A stretch of DNA of 50,893 bases, taken from Alloyangia mangrovi. Its GTDB lineage: Bacteria; Pseudomonadota; Alphaproteobacteria; Rhodobacterales; Rhodobacteraceae. Below are positions 19,448 to 27,563 of this stretch, one piece after another; the first letter of the stretch is position 1; every line of letters starts with the position of its first letter. The notes under the pieces are model-generated. The model searched no databases. It saw only the letters and a list, made by a program, of their open reading frames with translations, and had not been told where the DNA came from. The stretch is from the NCBI RefSeq assembly GCF_002300555.2, contig NZ_NTHN02000038.1, positions 1 through 50,893 of the forward strand. Direction: 5' to 3'. The translations under genes and the position numbers were made by a program.

Positions 19448-22099
19448 ATGACCGACAATCCACAGCAGACCGGTCCCGACCACGGCGGTCGCCAGTTCAG
19501 CGACGAGGAGCTTCAGGATCTCGTCGCCAGCACCGACAGCGGCGCGCGGGCGCCGACCAACCGGTTTGTCGCCATGCTCATCGCGGGTCTCGCGCTGGCT
19601 TGGTCGCTGTTCCAGCTCTGGATCGCGCAGCCGCAACTGTGGTTCGCCGATGTCTTCCCGGCGCTCAATTCGTCGCAGACCCGGCCGATCCACCTGACCT
19701 TCGCCATCCTGCTCGCCTTCCTCGCCTACCCGGCGCTGAAATCCTCGCCGCGCGACCGCGTGCCGCTGACCGACTGGATCCTCATGGCCGTCGGCGGCTT
19801 CTGTGCCTTCTACGTCTTCCTCTTCTCCAAGGATCTCGCGCTGACCGCGCGCTCGGGGCTGCCGACGCAGCTTCAGGTGGTCATCGGCGCCGTCGGCCTC
19901 GTGATCCTGCTCGAGGCCAGCCGCCGCGCGCTGGGTCCGGCGCTGACCATCGTCGGCGCGCTCTTCCTGCTTTACGCCTACATGGGCACCGGCTGGCTGA
20001 TCCCCGAGCTGATCGAGCACGAGGGGCTTTCGTTCACCGCGCTGATCAACGCGCAATGGCTCGACACCGCCGGGGTCTTCGGCATTCCGCTCGGGGTCTC
20101 GACCGCCTTCGTCTTCCTCTTCGTGCTGTTCGGCTCGCTGCTGGATAAGGCCGGTGCGGGCAATTACTTCATCAAGCTCGCCTTCGCCGGGCTCGGCCAC
20201 CTGCGCGGCGGCCCTGCCAAGGCCGCCGTCGTCGGCTCGGCCATGACCGGCCTGATCTCCGGCTCGTCGATCGCCAACGTGGTCACCACCGGCACCTTCA
20301 CCATCCCGCTGATGAAGCGCGTCGGCTTCACCAGCGAGCAGGCCGGCTCGGTCGAGGTCGCCTCGTCGGTGAACGGCCAGATCATGCCCCCGGTGATGGG
20401 CGCCGCCGCCTTCCTCATGGTCGAGTTCATCGGCATCTCCTACGTCGAGGTGATCAAGCACGCCTTCATCCCGGCGGTGATCTCCTACATCGCGCTGGTC
20501 TACATCGTGCACCTCGAGGCGCTGAAGAAGAACATGCCCGCTCTCGGCGAGGCCAAGTCCTTCGGCGGCATGATCCTCAAGTTCTTCATCGGCTTCGCCG
20601 TCGCCGGTGCAGCCTTCACCGCGCTGATCTACGCGGTCGGCGCGCTGAAGTCGGTCGCCCCCGGCCTGTCGGGCCCGATCATGATGGTCGTGCTGGCCGC
20701 GGCCTACCTGTGGCTGCTGGCCATCGCCGCGCGCCGCCCCGATCTCGAGGTCGACGACCCCAGCGACCCCAACATCAAGCTTCCCACCGTCGGCGAGGTC
20801 TATGCCACCGGGCTGCACTACATCCTGCCGATCATCGTGCTGGTCTGGTTCCTCATGGTCGAGCGCCAGAGCCCCGCGAAATCCGCCTTCTACGCCACCG
20901 CGCTGATGCTGCTGATCATCATCACCCAACGCCCGCTCAAGGCGATCATGCGCGGCGAGGGCGCCCGCGTGGCCGAGGAATTCCGCAACGGCTGGAACGA
21001 CCTGGTCGAGGGTCTCATCGCCGGGGCGCGCAACATGATCGGTATCGGCGTCGCCACCGCGGCGGCGGGGATCATCGTCGCCACGGTCACCAAGACCCCG
21101 ATCGGCACCGAGCTTGCAGGCCTAGTCGAGCAGCTCTCGGGCGGCAGCCTGATCATCATGCTGATCCTCGTCGGGATGTTCTCGCTGATCCTCGGCATGG
21201 GTCTGCCCACCACGGCGAACTACATCGTCGTCTCCTCGCTGATGGCCAACGTCGTGGTCTCGCTCGGCGCGCAGGAGGGGCTGATCGTGCCGCTGATCGC
21301 GGCGCATCTCTTCGTCTTCTACTTCGGCATCATGGCCGACGTGACGCCGCCCGTGGGCCTCGCCTCCTTCGCCGCCGCGGCGGTCTCTGGGGGCGATCCG
21401 ATCAAGACCGGCTTCACCGCCTTCTTCTACAGCCTGCGGACCGTCGCCCTGCCCTTCCTGTTCATCTTCAACCCGACGCTGATCCTCTACGGCGTCGACC
21501 TCGGCACCGCCTCGGGCATCCTGCACGCGGCCTTCGTCTTCGTGGTGGCCACCTTCGCCATGCTGCTCTTTGCCGCCGCGACGCAGGGCTACTTCTTTGC
21601 CCGCTCGCGCATCTGGGAAAGCGCCGCGCTGCTGCTGGTGGCCTTCACTCTCTTCGTGCCCAACGTCTGGCTGAACATGGTGCAGAGTCCCTTCCACAAC
21701 ATCCCGCCCGCCGAGTTCGAGCAGGTGCTGGCCGAGCTGCCCGAGGGCAGCCGGATCCGGCTGGAAATCCAGGGGCCCGACTTCAACAGCGGGCAGACCG
21801 CCTCGACCACGCTCGTCATGGATGCCCACGGCGCCAATGCGCAGGAGCGGATCGACAACTCGGGCCTGATGCTCTTCCCCGAGGGCGACGTGGTGAAGCT
21901 CGACGAGCCGATGTTCGGCACCCCCACCGCCGAGAAACTGGCGAACTTCGATTTCTACGCCGACGAGCCGGTGCAGATCGCCTCGGTGCTCGTCCCGCAG
22001 GAGCGGCTGCCGGCGCAGCTCTTCTACATCCCCGCGCTGCTGCTGCTGGGGCTGGTGATCCTGATGCAACGCCGCCGCCAGACCGTGCCGGCCTTCTGA
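19448..22099 (+). CDS. TRAP transporter fused permease (4TM + 12TM, TAXI type)
   Basis: This 883-aa inner-membrane protein fuses the small (DctQ-like) and large (DctM-like) TRAP subunits. A hydrophilic N-terminus (1-40) precedes the first helices. The DctM core carries GSAMTGLISGSSIANVVTTG, SVEVASSVNGQIMPPVMGAAAF, GMGLPTTANYIVV and IMADVTPPVGLASFAAAAVS, the usual sodium/substrate motifs. The C-terminal periplasmic segment (about 735-850) followed by a last helix matches the DUF3394 extension typical of TAXI-linked permeases. It imports whatever the 18389 binding protein captures, driven by an ion gradient. Confidence 0.92.
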   Translation: MTDNPQQTGPDHGGRQFSDEELQDLVASTDSGARAPTNRFVAMLIAGLALAWSLFQLWIAQPQLWFADVFPALNSSQTRPIHLTFAILLAFLAYPALKSSPRDRVPLTDWILMAVGGFCAFYVFLFSKDLALTARSGLPTQLQVVIGAVGLVILLEASRRALGPALTIVGALFLLYAYMGTGWLIPELIEHEGLSFTALINAQWLDTAGVFGIPLGVSTAFVFLFVLFGSLLDKAGAGNYFIKLAFAGLGHLRGGPAKAAVVGSAMTGLISGSSIANVVTTGTFTIPLMKRVGFTSEQAGSVEVASSVNGQIMPPVMGAAAFLMVEFIGISYVEVIKHAFIPAVISYIALVYIVHLEALKKNMPALGEAKSFGGMILKFFIGFAVAGAAFTALIYAVGALKSVAPGLSGPIMMVVLAAAYLWLLAIAARRPDLEVDDPSDPNIKLPTVGEVYATGLHYILPIIVLVWFLMVERQSPAKSAFYATALMLLIIITQRPLKAIMRGEGARVAEEFRNGWNDLVEGLIAGARNMIGIGVATAAAGIIVATVTKTPIGTELAGLVEQLSGGSLIIMLILVGMFSLILGMGLPTTANYIVVSSLMANVVVSLGAQEGLIVPLIAAHLFVFYFGIMADVTPPVGLASFAAAAVSGGDPIKTGFTAFFYSLRTVALPFLFIFNPTLILYGVDLGTASGILHAAFVFVVATFAMLLFAAATQGYFFARSRIWESAALLLVAFTLFVPNVWLNMVQSPFHNIPPAEFEQVLAELPEGSRIRLEIQGPDFNSGQTASTTLVMDAHGANAQERIDNSGLMLFPEGDVVKLDEPMFGTPTAEKLANFDFYADEPVQIASVLVPQERLPAQLFYIPALLLLGLVILMQRRRQTVPAF

Positions 22100-22110
22100 G
22101 GAGCCTTGCG

Positions 22111-22539
22111 ATGTACAAGACGATCCTTCTGCCCATCGACCTTTCGGCCCCCGCGAGCTGGTCCAAGGCGCTTCCCACGGCGCTGCATCTCGGCGGCGAG
22201 GGCATGGTGCTGCACGTGGTGACCGTGCTGCCCGACTTCGGCATGTCGATGGTCTCGGGCTACTTCAAGGACGGCTTCGAGAAGGGCGCGCTCAAGGAGG
22301 TCGGCAGCAAGCTGAAGGACTGGGTGAACGCCAACGTGCCGGACGCGGTGGAGGTGCATCCGCACGTCATGCACGGGCGCATCTACGACGAGCTTCTGCG
22401 TGCCGCCGACAAGCTGAAGGTCGATGCCATCGTGCTCTCGTCGCACACCCCGGAACTTGCCGACTACCTGCTGGGGCCGAACGCCGCCCGGGTGGTCCGC
22501 CACGCCAAACAGTCTGTCTTCGTCGTCCGCGGCGACTAA
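22111..22539 (+). CDS. Universal stress protein (UspA family)
   Basis: This 142-aa Usp domain protein has the N-terminal beta strand YKTILLPIDLS, the central HVVTVLPDFG, and the C-terminal nucleotide-loop region AIVLSSHTPELADYLLGPNAARVVRHAKQSVFVVR. The ATP-binding G-2x-G-9x-G(S/T) is partly degenerate (G at 128, no second SV pair). It starts 11 bp after the TRAP permease stop with SD GAGGAG. Usp proteins encoded beside TRAP transporters (as in TeaD beside TeaABC) can regulate transport activity by binding the carrier; that is the likely role. Confidence 0.88.
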   Translation: MYKTILLPIDLSAPASWSKALPTALHLGGEGMVLHVVTVLPDFGMSMVSGYFKDGFEKGALKEVGSKLKDWVNANVPDAVEVHPHVMHGRIYDELLRAADKLKVDAIVLSSHTPELADYLLGPNAARVVRHAKQSVFVVRGD

Positions 22540-22553
22540 TCGGAGAACTTTGA

Positions 22554-23888
22554 ATGGGACATGTCTTCGGACGCTCCAACGCGCAGCTGCCATCGGCGGT
22601 GCGCGGCGAGGGATGCTATATCCACGACGCCTCGGGCCGCGCCTATCTCGACGGCTCGGGCGGCGCCGCCGTGTCGTGCCTCGGGCATTCCGACCCGGAC
22701 GTGCGCGCCGCGATCCACGCGCAGCTCGACCAGCTCGCCTTTGCCCATACCGGCTTTTTCACCTCCGAGCCCGCAGAGAGCCTTGCCGAGCTGCTGATCG
22801 AACACGCCCCCGCGGGCATCGACCGGGTCTACCTGCTGTCGGGCGGCTCGGAAGCGGTCGAGGCGGCGATCAAGCTCGCCCGCCAGTATTTCCTCGAGAC
22901 CGGCGAGCCGCAGCGCCACCGGGTGATCGCCCGCCGCCAGAGCTACCACGGCAACACGCTCGGCGCGCTGGCCGCCGGAGGCAACGCCTGGCGCCGCGAG
23001 AAATACGCCCCGCTGCTGGTCGAGACCTCGCATATTGCCCCCTGCTACGAGTACCGCCTGCGCGCAGAGGGCGAGAGCGCCGAGGCTTACGGGCTGCGCG
23101 CCGCCGACGAGCTGGAGGCCGAGATCCAGCGCCTCGGGCCGGAGACCGTCATGGCCTTCATCGCCGAGCCCGTCGTGGGCGCGACCGCTGGCGCGGTTCC
23201 CGCCGTCGAGGGGTATTTCAAGCGCATCCGCGAGATCTGCGACCGCCACGGCGTGCTGCTGATCCTCGACGAGGTGATGTGCGGCATGGGCCGCACCGGC
23301 ACGCTCTTTGCCTGCGAGCAGGACGGCATCTCGCCCGACATCGTCACCATCGCCAAGGGGCTTGGCGCCGGCTACATGCCGATCGGCGCCATGCTCTGCA
23401 CCGCCAAGATCTACACTGCGATCGCCGAGGGCTCGGGCGCCTTCCAGCACGGCCACACCTACCACGGCCACCCGCTTGCCGCCGCCGCCGGGCGCGCGGT
23501 GCTGACCGGCATCCTCGGGCGCAACCTGCTGCCGCAGGTGCGCGCGCGGGGCGAGGTTCTGCAGGCCGCGCTGACCGAGGCGCTCGGCCAGCATCCGCAT
23601 GTCGGCGACATCCGCGGACGCGGGCTCTTCCGCGGCATCGAACTGGTGGCCGACCGGGACGGCAAGACCCCCTTCAATCCGGCGCTGAAGATCAACGCCA
23701 AGGTCAAGCGCTTCGCCATGGACGAGGGGCTGATCTGCTACCCGGCGGGCGGCACGCTCGATGGCCAGCGCGGCGATCACGTGCTGCTCGCCCCGCCCTT
23801 CATCATCTCCGAGGAGCAGATCGGCGAGCTGGTCGGCAAGCTCTCGCGCGCCATCGACAGGGCATTGGACGGGGCCATCGCCGCATGA
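22554..23888 (+). CDS. Class-III PLP-dependent aminotransferase
   Basis: This 444-aa fold-type I transaminase shows YLDGSGGAAVSCLGHSDPDV near the N-terminus, GGSEAVEAAIKLARQYF, YHGNTLGA, the PLP-binding Asp in LLILDEVMCGMGRTG, and the Schiff-base Lys268 in TIAKGLGAGYMPIGA. The GHTYHGHPLAAAA motif is characteristic of class III. Members act on omega-amino acids, beta-amino acids or amines with pyruvate or 2-oxoglutarate as acceptor; the sequence alone does not fix the substrate. It lies in the TRAP cluster, and its stop overlaps the BKACE start by 4 bp (ATGA), so the two enzymes are translationally coupled. Confidence 0.9.
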   Translation: MGHVFGRSNAQLPSAVRGEGCYIHDASGRAYLDGSGGAAVSCLGHSDPDVRAAIHAQLDQLAFAHTGFFTSEPAESLAELLIEHAPAGIDRVYLLSGGSEAVEAAIKLARQYFLETGEPQRHRVIARRQSYHGNTLGALAAGGNAWRREKYAPLLVETSHIAPCYEYRLRAEGESAEAYGLRAADELEAEIQRLGPETVMAFIAEPVVGATAGAVPAVEGYFKRIREICDRHGVLLILDEVMCGMGRTGTLFACEQDGISPDIVTIAKGLGAGYMPIGAMLCTAKIYTAIAEGSGAFQHGHTYHGHPLAAAAGRAVLTGILGRNLLPQVRARGEVLQAALTEALGQHPHVGDIRGRGLFRGIELVADRDGKTPFNPALKINAKVKRFAMDEGLICYPAGGTLDGQRGDHVLLAPPFIISEEQIGELVGKLSRAIDRALDGAIAA

Positions 23889-24688
23889 GCCGACTGGCAA
23901 AGCTGCCGCGCATCATGCTGGCCCCGAACGGCGCGCGCCGCACGCGCGCCGACCACCCCGCGCTGCCCGAGACCATCCCGCAGATCGTTGCCGCAGCAAC
24001 GGCCGCCCATCACGCCGGCGCCGAGGCGCTGCACGCCCATGTCCGCGACGCCGAGGCCCGCCACCTGCTCGATGCCGGGCTCTACCGCGAGCTCATCGCC
24101 GAGATGGCACGCGCCCTGCCAACGATGCCCGTGCAGATCACCACCGAGGCGGTCGGCCTCTACAGCTCCGCCGAACAGCGGGCGCTGGTGCGGGAGCTGC
24201 GCCCCGAGGGCGTCTCGGTCGCCCTGCGCGAGATGTGGCCGGATCCCGGTCCCGACCCCGAGGCGGGGCGCTTCTACGCCGAAACCGAAGAGGCGGGCAT
24301 CGCGCTTCAACATATTCTCTATGCGCCCGATCAGGTGAGCCGGCTGGCATCGCTCTGGTCCGAAGGGCTGCTCCCCGCCCCGCGGCAGGTGCTCTTCGTG
24401 CTGGGCCGCTACGCCCCGCCGACCCTCGCCCGACCCGAGGAGCTGGACGGCTTCCTGACGGCCGCCCGCGCCCTGCCCGAAGACGTGCAATGGGCCGCCT
24501 GCGCCTTTGGCCGCACCGAAGAGGCCTGCCTGCTGCGCGCCGCCGAGCTGGGTGGAGGGATGCGCATCGGCTTCGAGAACAACGTCGAGCGCCCGGATGG
24601 CAGCCCGGCCGAGGACAACGCGGGACAGGTCGCGGCGCTGGTGCAGGTGCTGGAGGCGCGCGCGTCCCCGCGGGGACAGGAGGTCTGA
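23885..24688 (+). CDS. BKACE-family (DUF849) beta-keto acid cleavage enzyme
   Basis: This 267-aa TIM-barrel protein belongs to the beta-keto acid cleavage enzyme family, which condenses a beta-keto acid with acetyl-CoA to give acetoacetate and a new CoA ester. N-terminal LAPNGARRTRADHPALP, the zinc-binding H50-x-H52 (LHAHVRD) and the C-terminal RIGFENN loop with its Glu are visible; the last is usually HVRVGLEDN, so this is a divergent member. It is slightly shorter than the usual 270-310 aa. It is coupled to the aminotransferase, which could supply its beta-keto acid by deaminating a beta-amino acid. The 3' end contains one copy of a 14-bp palindrome. Confidence 0.85.
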   Translation: MSRLAKLPRIMLAPNGARRTRADHPALPETIPQIVAAATAAHHAGAEALHAHVRDAEARHLLDAGLYRELIAEMARALPTMPVQITTEAVGLYSSAEQRALVRELRPEGVSVALREMWPDPGPDPEAGRFYAETEEAGIALQHILYAPDQVSRLASLWSEGLLPAPRQVLFVLGRYAPPTLARPEELDGFLTAARALPEDVQWAACAFGRTEEACLLRAAELGGGMRIGFENNVERPDGSPAEDNAGQVAALVQVLEARASPRGQEV

Positions 24689-24757
24689 TCCCCTTCGCCG
24701 TCCCCGCGGGGACGGGGCGCAGGCGGGCCGCCCTCGAAAGGGCGTCCCCGCGGGGAC
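24664..24757. repeat. Three copies of a 14-bp perfect palindrome GTCCCCGCGGGGAC
   Basis: Identical copies lie at 24664-24677 (inside the last codons of the BKACE gene), 24700-24713 and 24744-24757. Copies 1 and 3 share the longer GCGTCCCCGCGGGGACAGG. Centre spacings are 36 and 44 bp. The rest of the 150-bp gap up to the rhomboid gene holds no other visible feature. They could be protein-binding sites or a small dispersed palindromic repeat; each alone could fold as a stem-loop-free duplex. Confidence 0.85.
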
Positions 24758-24838
24758 AGGCCGCGGGTGCAGGGGTTTTCCGGGCCCGCCGCCCGATCCG
24801 CTCTTGACGCCCGGCCCGCGCGCGTCACTCTACCTCCC

Positions 24839-25615
24839 ATGTTCCCGATCCGAGATCACAACCCCTCGGGGCGCACGCCCTACGTCACCTACGCGCTGAT
24901 CATCGCCAATTCGGTGATCTTCCTGGGGTACTGGGCCCTGTTCACCGACCCCGCCGCGCTCGACGCCTTCTTCGAGCGGTGGGCGCTCTTCCCGTCGCAT
25001 ATCTCGCAGGGCTACGGCTACACGGGGATCATCACCTCGATGTTCCTGCATGGCGGATTCATGCATCTCTTCGGCAACATGCTGTTCCTGTTCATCTTCG
25101 GCGACAATATCGAGGACATGCTGGGCCACCTGCGCTACCTGCTCTTCTACCTTGCCTCGGGCATCGCGGCGGCGCTGCTGCAATATGTGGCCGACCCGAG
25201 CTCGGCGGTACCCACGGTCGGCGCCTCGGGGGCGATCGCCGGGGTGATGGGGGCGTACCTGCTGCTCTTTCCGAAGGCGCGGGTGGATATCCTCATCATC
25301 CTGATCATCATCTTCAAGGTGCTGCCGATCCCCGCCTGGCTGCTGCTGGCGGTCTGGTTCGGGCTGCAGATCTTCAGCGGCATCGGCAGCGCCGGGGCCG
25401 AGGGCGGCGTGGCCTACTGGGCGCATGTGGGCGGCTTCCTCGCGGGCCTCGTGATGATCGCCCCGGTCTGGCTGGCGCGCGGCGGCCCGGCCTTCTGGAA
25501 CCGCACCCACGGGCAGCCGCCGCATCCCGCCGCGCATTACGCGCTCGGGCGCACCCATATCCCCCGGGCCGGAACCCGGCAGAACGGGCGCAAGGACCCA
25601 TGGTCGAGACATTGA
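24839..25615 (+). CDS. Rhomboid-family intramembrane serine protease
   Basis: This 258-aa polytopic membrane protein has about six helices. The catalytic dyad is Ser130 (GASGAIAG) and His196 (WAHVGGFLAG), with the oxyanion/HxxxN region HGGFMHLFGNMLFLFIFGDN (H76, N80). A very hydrophobic helix (ILIILIII, 151-158) follows the Ser helix. The C-terminal tail (about 215-258) is Pro/His/Arg-rich and cytoplasmic. Rhomboids cut transmembrane substrates; the target is unknown. The 3' end overlaps the GFA-like gene start (25600) by 16 bp. Confidence 0.9.
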   Translation: MFPIRDHNPSGRTPYVTYALIIANSVIFLGYWALFTDPAALDAFFERWALFPSHISQGYGYTGIITSMFLHGGFMHLFGNMLFLFIFGDNIEDMLGHLRYLLFYLASGIAAALLQYVADPSSAVPTVGASGAIAGVMGAYLLLFPKARVDILIILIIIFKVLPIPAWLLLAVWFGLQIFSGIGSAGAEGGVAYWAHVGGFLAGLVMIAPVWLARGGPAFWNRTHGQPPHPAAHYALGRTHIPRAGTRQNGRKDPWSRH

Positions 25616-25982
25616 GCGGCGGGCCGGTCGCCGTCACCTGCCACTGCGGCGCCTGCGAGCTGCGCGTGACGCTGGCGGACGGGCTGAATTCCGCCCGCCG
25701 CTGCGACTGCTCCTTCTGCCGCCGCAGGGGCGCTGCCGCCGTGACCGCACCGAAAGGCGGGGTCGAGGTGGTGAAGGGTGCAGACAGGATGACGCTCTAC
25801 CAGTTCGGCACCAAGACGGCGCAGCACTATTTCTGCTCGGTCTGCGGCATCTACATGTACCACCGGCGCCGTCGAACCCGAACGAGTTCGGCGTGAACAT
25901 GGGCGGCATCGAGGGGGTGAACCCGGCGGAACACGAGCCGATCCCCTGGTCGGACGGGGTCAACCATCCTTCCGACCGGTGA
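25600..25982 (+). CDS. GFA/CENP-V-like zinc protein, frameshifted near 25870
   Basis: This small protein of the GFA (glutathione-dependent formaldehyde-activating enzyme-like) family would be about 127 aa. The zinc ligands are present: CHCGAC, CDCSFC and CSVCG. The start at ATG 25600 overlaps the rhomboid gene. The frame runs to a stop at 25896, but family homology continues in another frame from about 25872 (SNPNEFGVNMGG, then EHEPIPWSDGVNHPSDR) to a stop at 25982. A one-base deletion after CGGCGCCG (about 25871) explains it and gives YHRRRSNPNEFG, the expected length. This break is not in a homopolymer, so it may be a real mutation or a different kind of error. The biochemical role of most GFA proteins is unproven. 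Confidence 0.75.
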
Positions 25983-26046
25983 GCGGGCGGCCCGGGCGGG
26001 ACCGCCTCTGGCGGGCGTATTTGGAAAGAGAAGAAGCGCGGATGTG

Positions 26047-26073
26047 AAAAAGGGGAGCCCTGTGGCTCCCCTT
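26047..26073 (-). terminator. Intrinsic terminator of the inositol monophosphatase gene
   Basis: AAGGGGAGCC (26050-26059) and GGCTCCCCTT (26064-26073) form a perfect 10-bp stem with a 4-nt loop. Read on the minus strand it ends in TTTTT (26051 down to 26047). It sits 45 bp after the 26118 stop and may also stop plus-strand transcription from the GFA-like gene. Confidence 0.85.
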
Positions 26074-26117
26074 CCGTTCCGCTCGGCCCGCTGTTGCGCG
26101 GGCAGCGCGCGCCCTGT

Positions 26118-26909
26118 TCAGAGCTCGCGGATGGTCTTGGCGAAGGGATCGAAGATGTTGTTGCTGGCGCAGAGGATCGATCCGGTCTCGTAGGGGTCCT
26201 GATCCTCGCGGATGCCTTCGACCAGGGCGCCGGCCTCGGAGGCGATGAGCCCGCCCGCGGCGATGTCCCAGATGTTCAGCTCGCGCTCCCAGTAGCCGTC
26301 GTAGCGGCCCGCGGCCACATAGGCCAGATCGAGCGCCGCCGAACCCCAGCGCCGCACGCCGGCGCATTCGGGCATCAGGCGGGCGAGATCCTTGAGGGTC
26401 GCCGGAAGGGTTTTCTTGGCGGCGAAGGGCACACCGGTCGCGAAGATCGCCTCGATCATCCGGTGGCGGCCCGAGACGCGCAGGCGGCGCGAGTCGTTGA
26501 GCCAGGCACCGGCGCCCTTCTCGGCGTAGAACATCTCGTCCTTGGCCGGGTCGAAGACCACGCCGGCGACAATCTTGCCCTTGTGCTCGAGCGCGATGGA
26601 GATCGCCCAATGCGGCAGGCCGTGCAGGAAGTTGGTGGTGCCATCGAGCGGATCGACGATCCAGCGGCGGGTCGGATCCTCGCCGTCCTGGCCGCCACCC
26701 TCTTCACCGAGCCAGCCGTAGGTCGGGCGGGCGCCGAGGAGCTCGTCCTTGAGAATCTTCTCGGCGGCGATGTCCGCGCGCGACACGAAATCGCCCGCAC
26801 CCTTCATCGAGACCTGAAGGTTCTCGACCTCGCGGAAGTCCTTGACCAGCGACCGGCCCGCCTTGCGCGCGGCCTTGATCATGATGTTGAGATTGGCACT
26901 GCCCTGCAT
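26118..26909 (-). CDS. suhB: Inositol-1-monophosphatase family protein (SuhB-like)
   Basis: This 263-aa magnesium-dependent phosphatase has the motifs WLGEEGG (metal Glu), WIVDPLDGTTNFLHG (the D-x-L-D-G-T family signature) and WDIAAGGLIASEAGA (C-terminal metal Asp). The start ATG 26909 gives MQGSANLNIMIKAARKAG, typical of SuhB; the open frame upstream has no homology. It likely hydrolyses myo-inositol phosphate or related phosphates; SuhB also has ribosomal RNA antitermination roles in enterobacteria, not shown here. It is a monocistronic gene with its own terminator. Confidence 0.9.
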   Translation of the reverse strand: MQGSANLNIMIKAARKAGRSLVKDFREVENLQVSMKGAGDFVSRADIAAEKILKDELLGARPTYGWLGEEGGGQDGEDPTRRWIVDPLDGTTNFLHGLPHWAISIALEHKGKIVAGVVFDPAKDEMFYAEKGAGAWLNDSRRLRVSGRHRMIEAIFATGVPFAAKKTLPATLKDLARLMPECAGVRRWGSAALDLAYVAAGRYDGYWERELNIWDIAAGGLIASEAGALVEGIREDQDPYETGSILCASNNIFDPFAKTIREL

Positions 26910-27007
26910 GGCGACGGTTCCCGGATTTGGTTCAAGCCGCGCGTATACGCGGCTCGCCGGAAAAAGCCAAGTCCGTATGGCCTTGGGGGGTGCGTCGAAG
27001 CGACGCC

Positions 27008-27346
27008 TTACTGACCGGCCGGAACGTAGGCCCGCGGCAGCGGCGCGCTCTGGGTGCCCATCGTGCCGCGCCGGACAGTCCGGACGGGCTCTGCGTAGAC
27101 GCCGCCGGTGGGGGTTCCGCACCAGATTTGCCCGCCGAGGATCACCGGCTGCTGCTTTCCGGCACACATGTTTGGGCCCGGGTAGGCTTGCACCAGCGGC
27201 TGCGCAGTGCTTGCGCCTGCCACGAAGCCAGCAGAGCCGGGCATGTACATGTCGCCCGGGTACCCCAAGCTGCCCGCCTGGGCCGCGCCCGCAAGGGCCA
27301 CCAGTGCCGCTGCCGCGGCGCAAACGCTGAGAACTCGCATCTTCAT
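27008..27346 (-). CDS. Small secreted protein of unknown function
   Basis: This 112-aa protein has a clear Sec signal peptide (residues 1-24, ending AQA). The mature part is rich in Gly, Pro and Tyr with two Cys (MCAGKQ and IWCGTP) that could form a disulfide. I do not recognise a domain. It is transcribed alone, 98 bp upstream of suhB. A 7-bp inverted repeat (CCCGAAC at 27357-27363, GTTCGGG at 27374-27380) lies just upstream of its start. The rest of the 217-bp gap to 27564 shows nothing clear. Confidence 0.65.
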   Translation of the reverse strand: MKMRVLSVCAAAAALVALAGAAQAGSLGYPGDMYMPGSAGFVAGASTAQPLVQAYPGPNMCAGKQQPVILGGQIWCGTPTGGVYAEPVRTVRRGTMGTQSAPLPRAYVPAGQ

Positions 27347-27563
27347 CCCTCACATACCCGAACAGGGGGAACCGTTCGGGAGAGGCTAGCAGGCGGTAGA
27401 GCTATGTCAATTTTTCGCCGCATTTTGCCGGTCGCTCGAGGTCTCCGGAAACAATTGGGCGCAGGAGCGTGGATTACGCTCTGGATGAGAACGAGACTTG
27501 CCGCCGGAAACGGCACCGGCCGGCGCATCGCTGCGCCAGCCGGGCCCCCTGACCGCATCGGCC

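Noticed and set aside
18269-20929. Long minus-strand open frame (886 codons) opposite the TRAP genes
   Set aside because: It is a mirror of the TAXI/TRAP coding sequence, with Asp/Gln/His-rich low-complexity composition and no domain.
26985-27000. G6 run upstream of suhB as a further frameshift site
   Set aside because: It is intergenic, so there is no reading frame to break.
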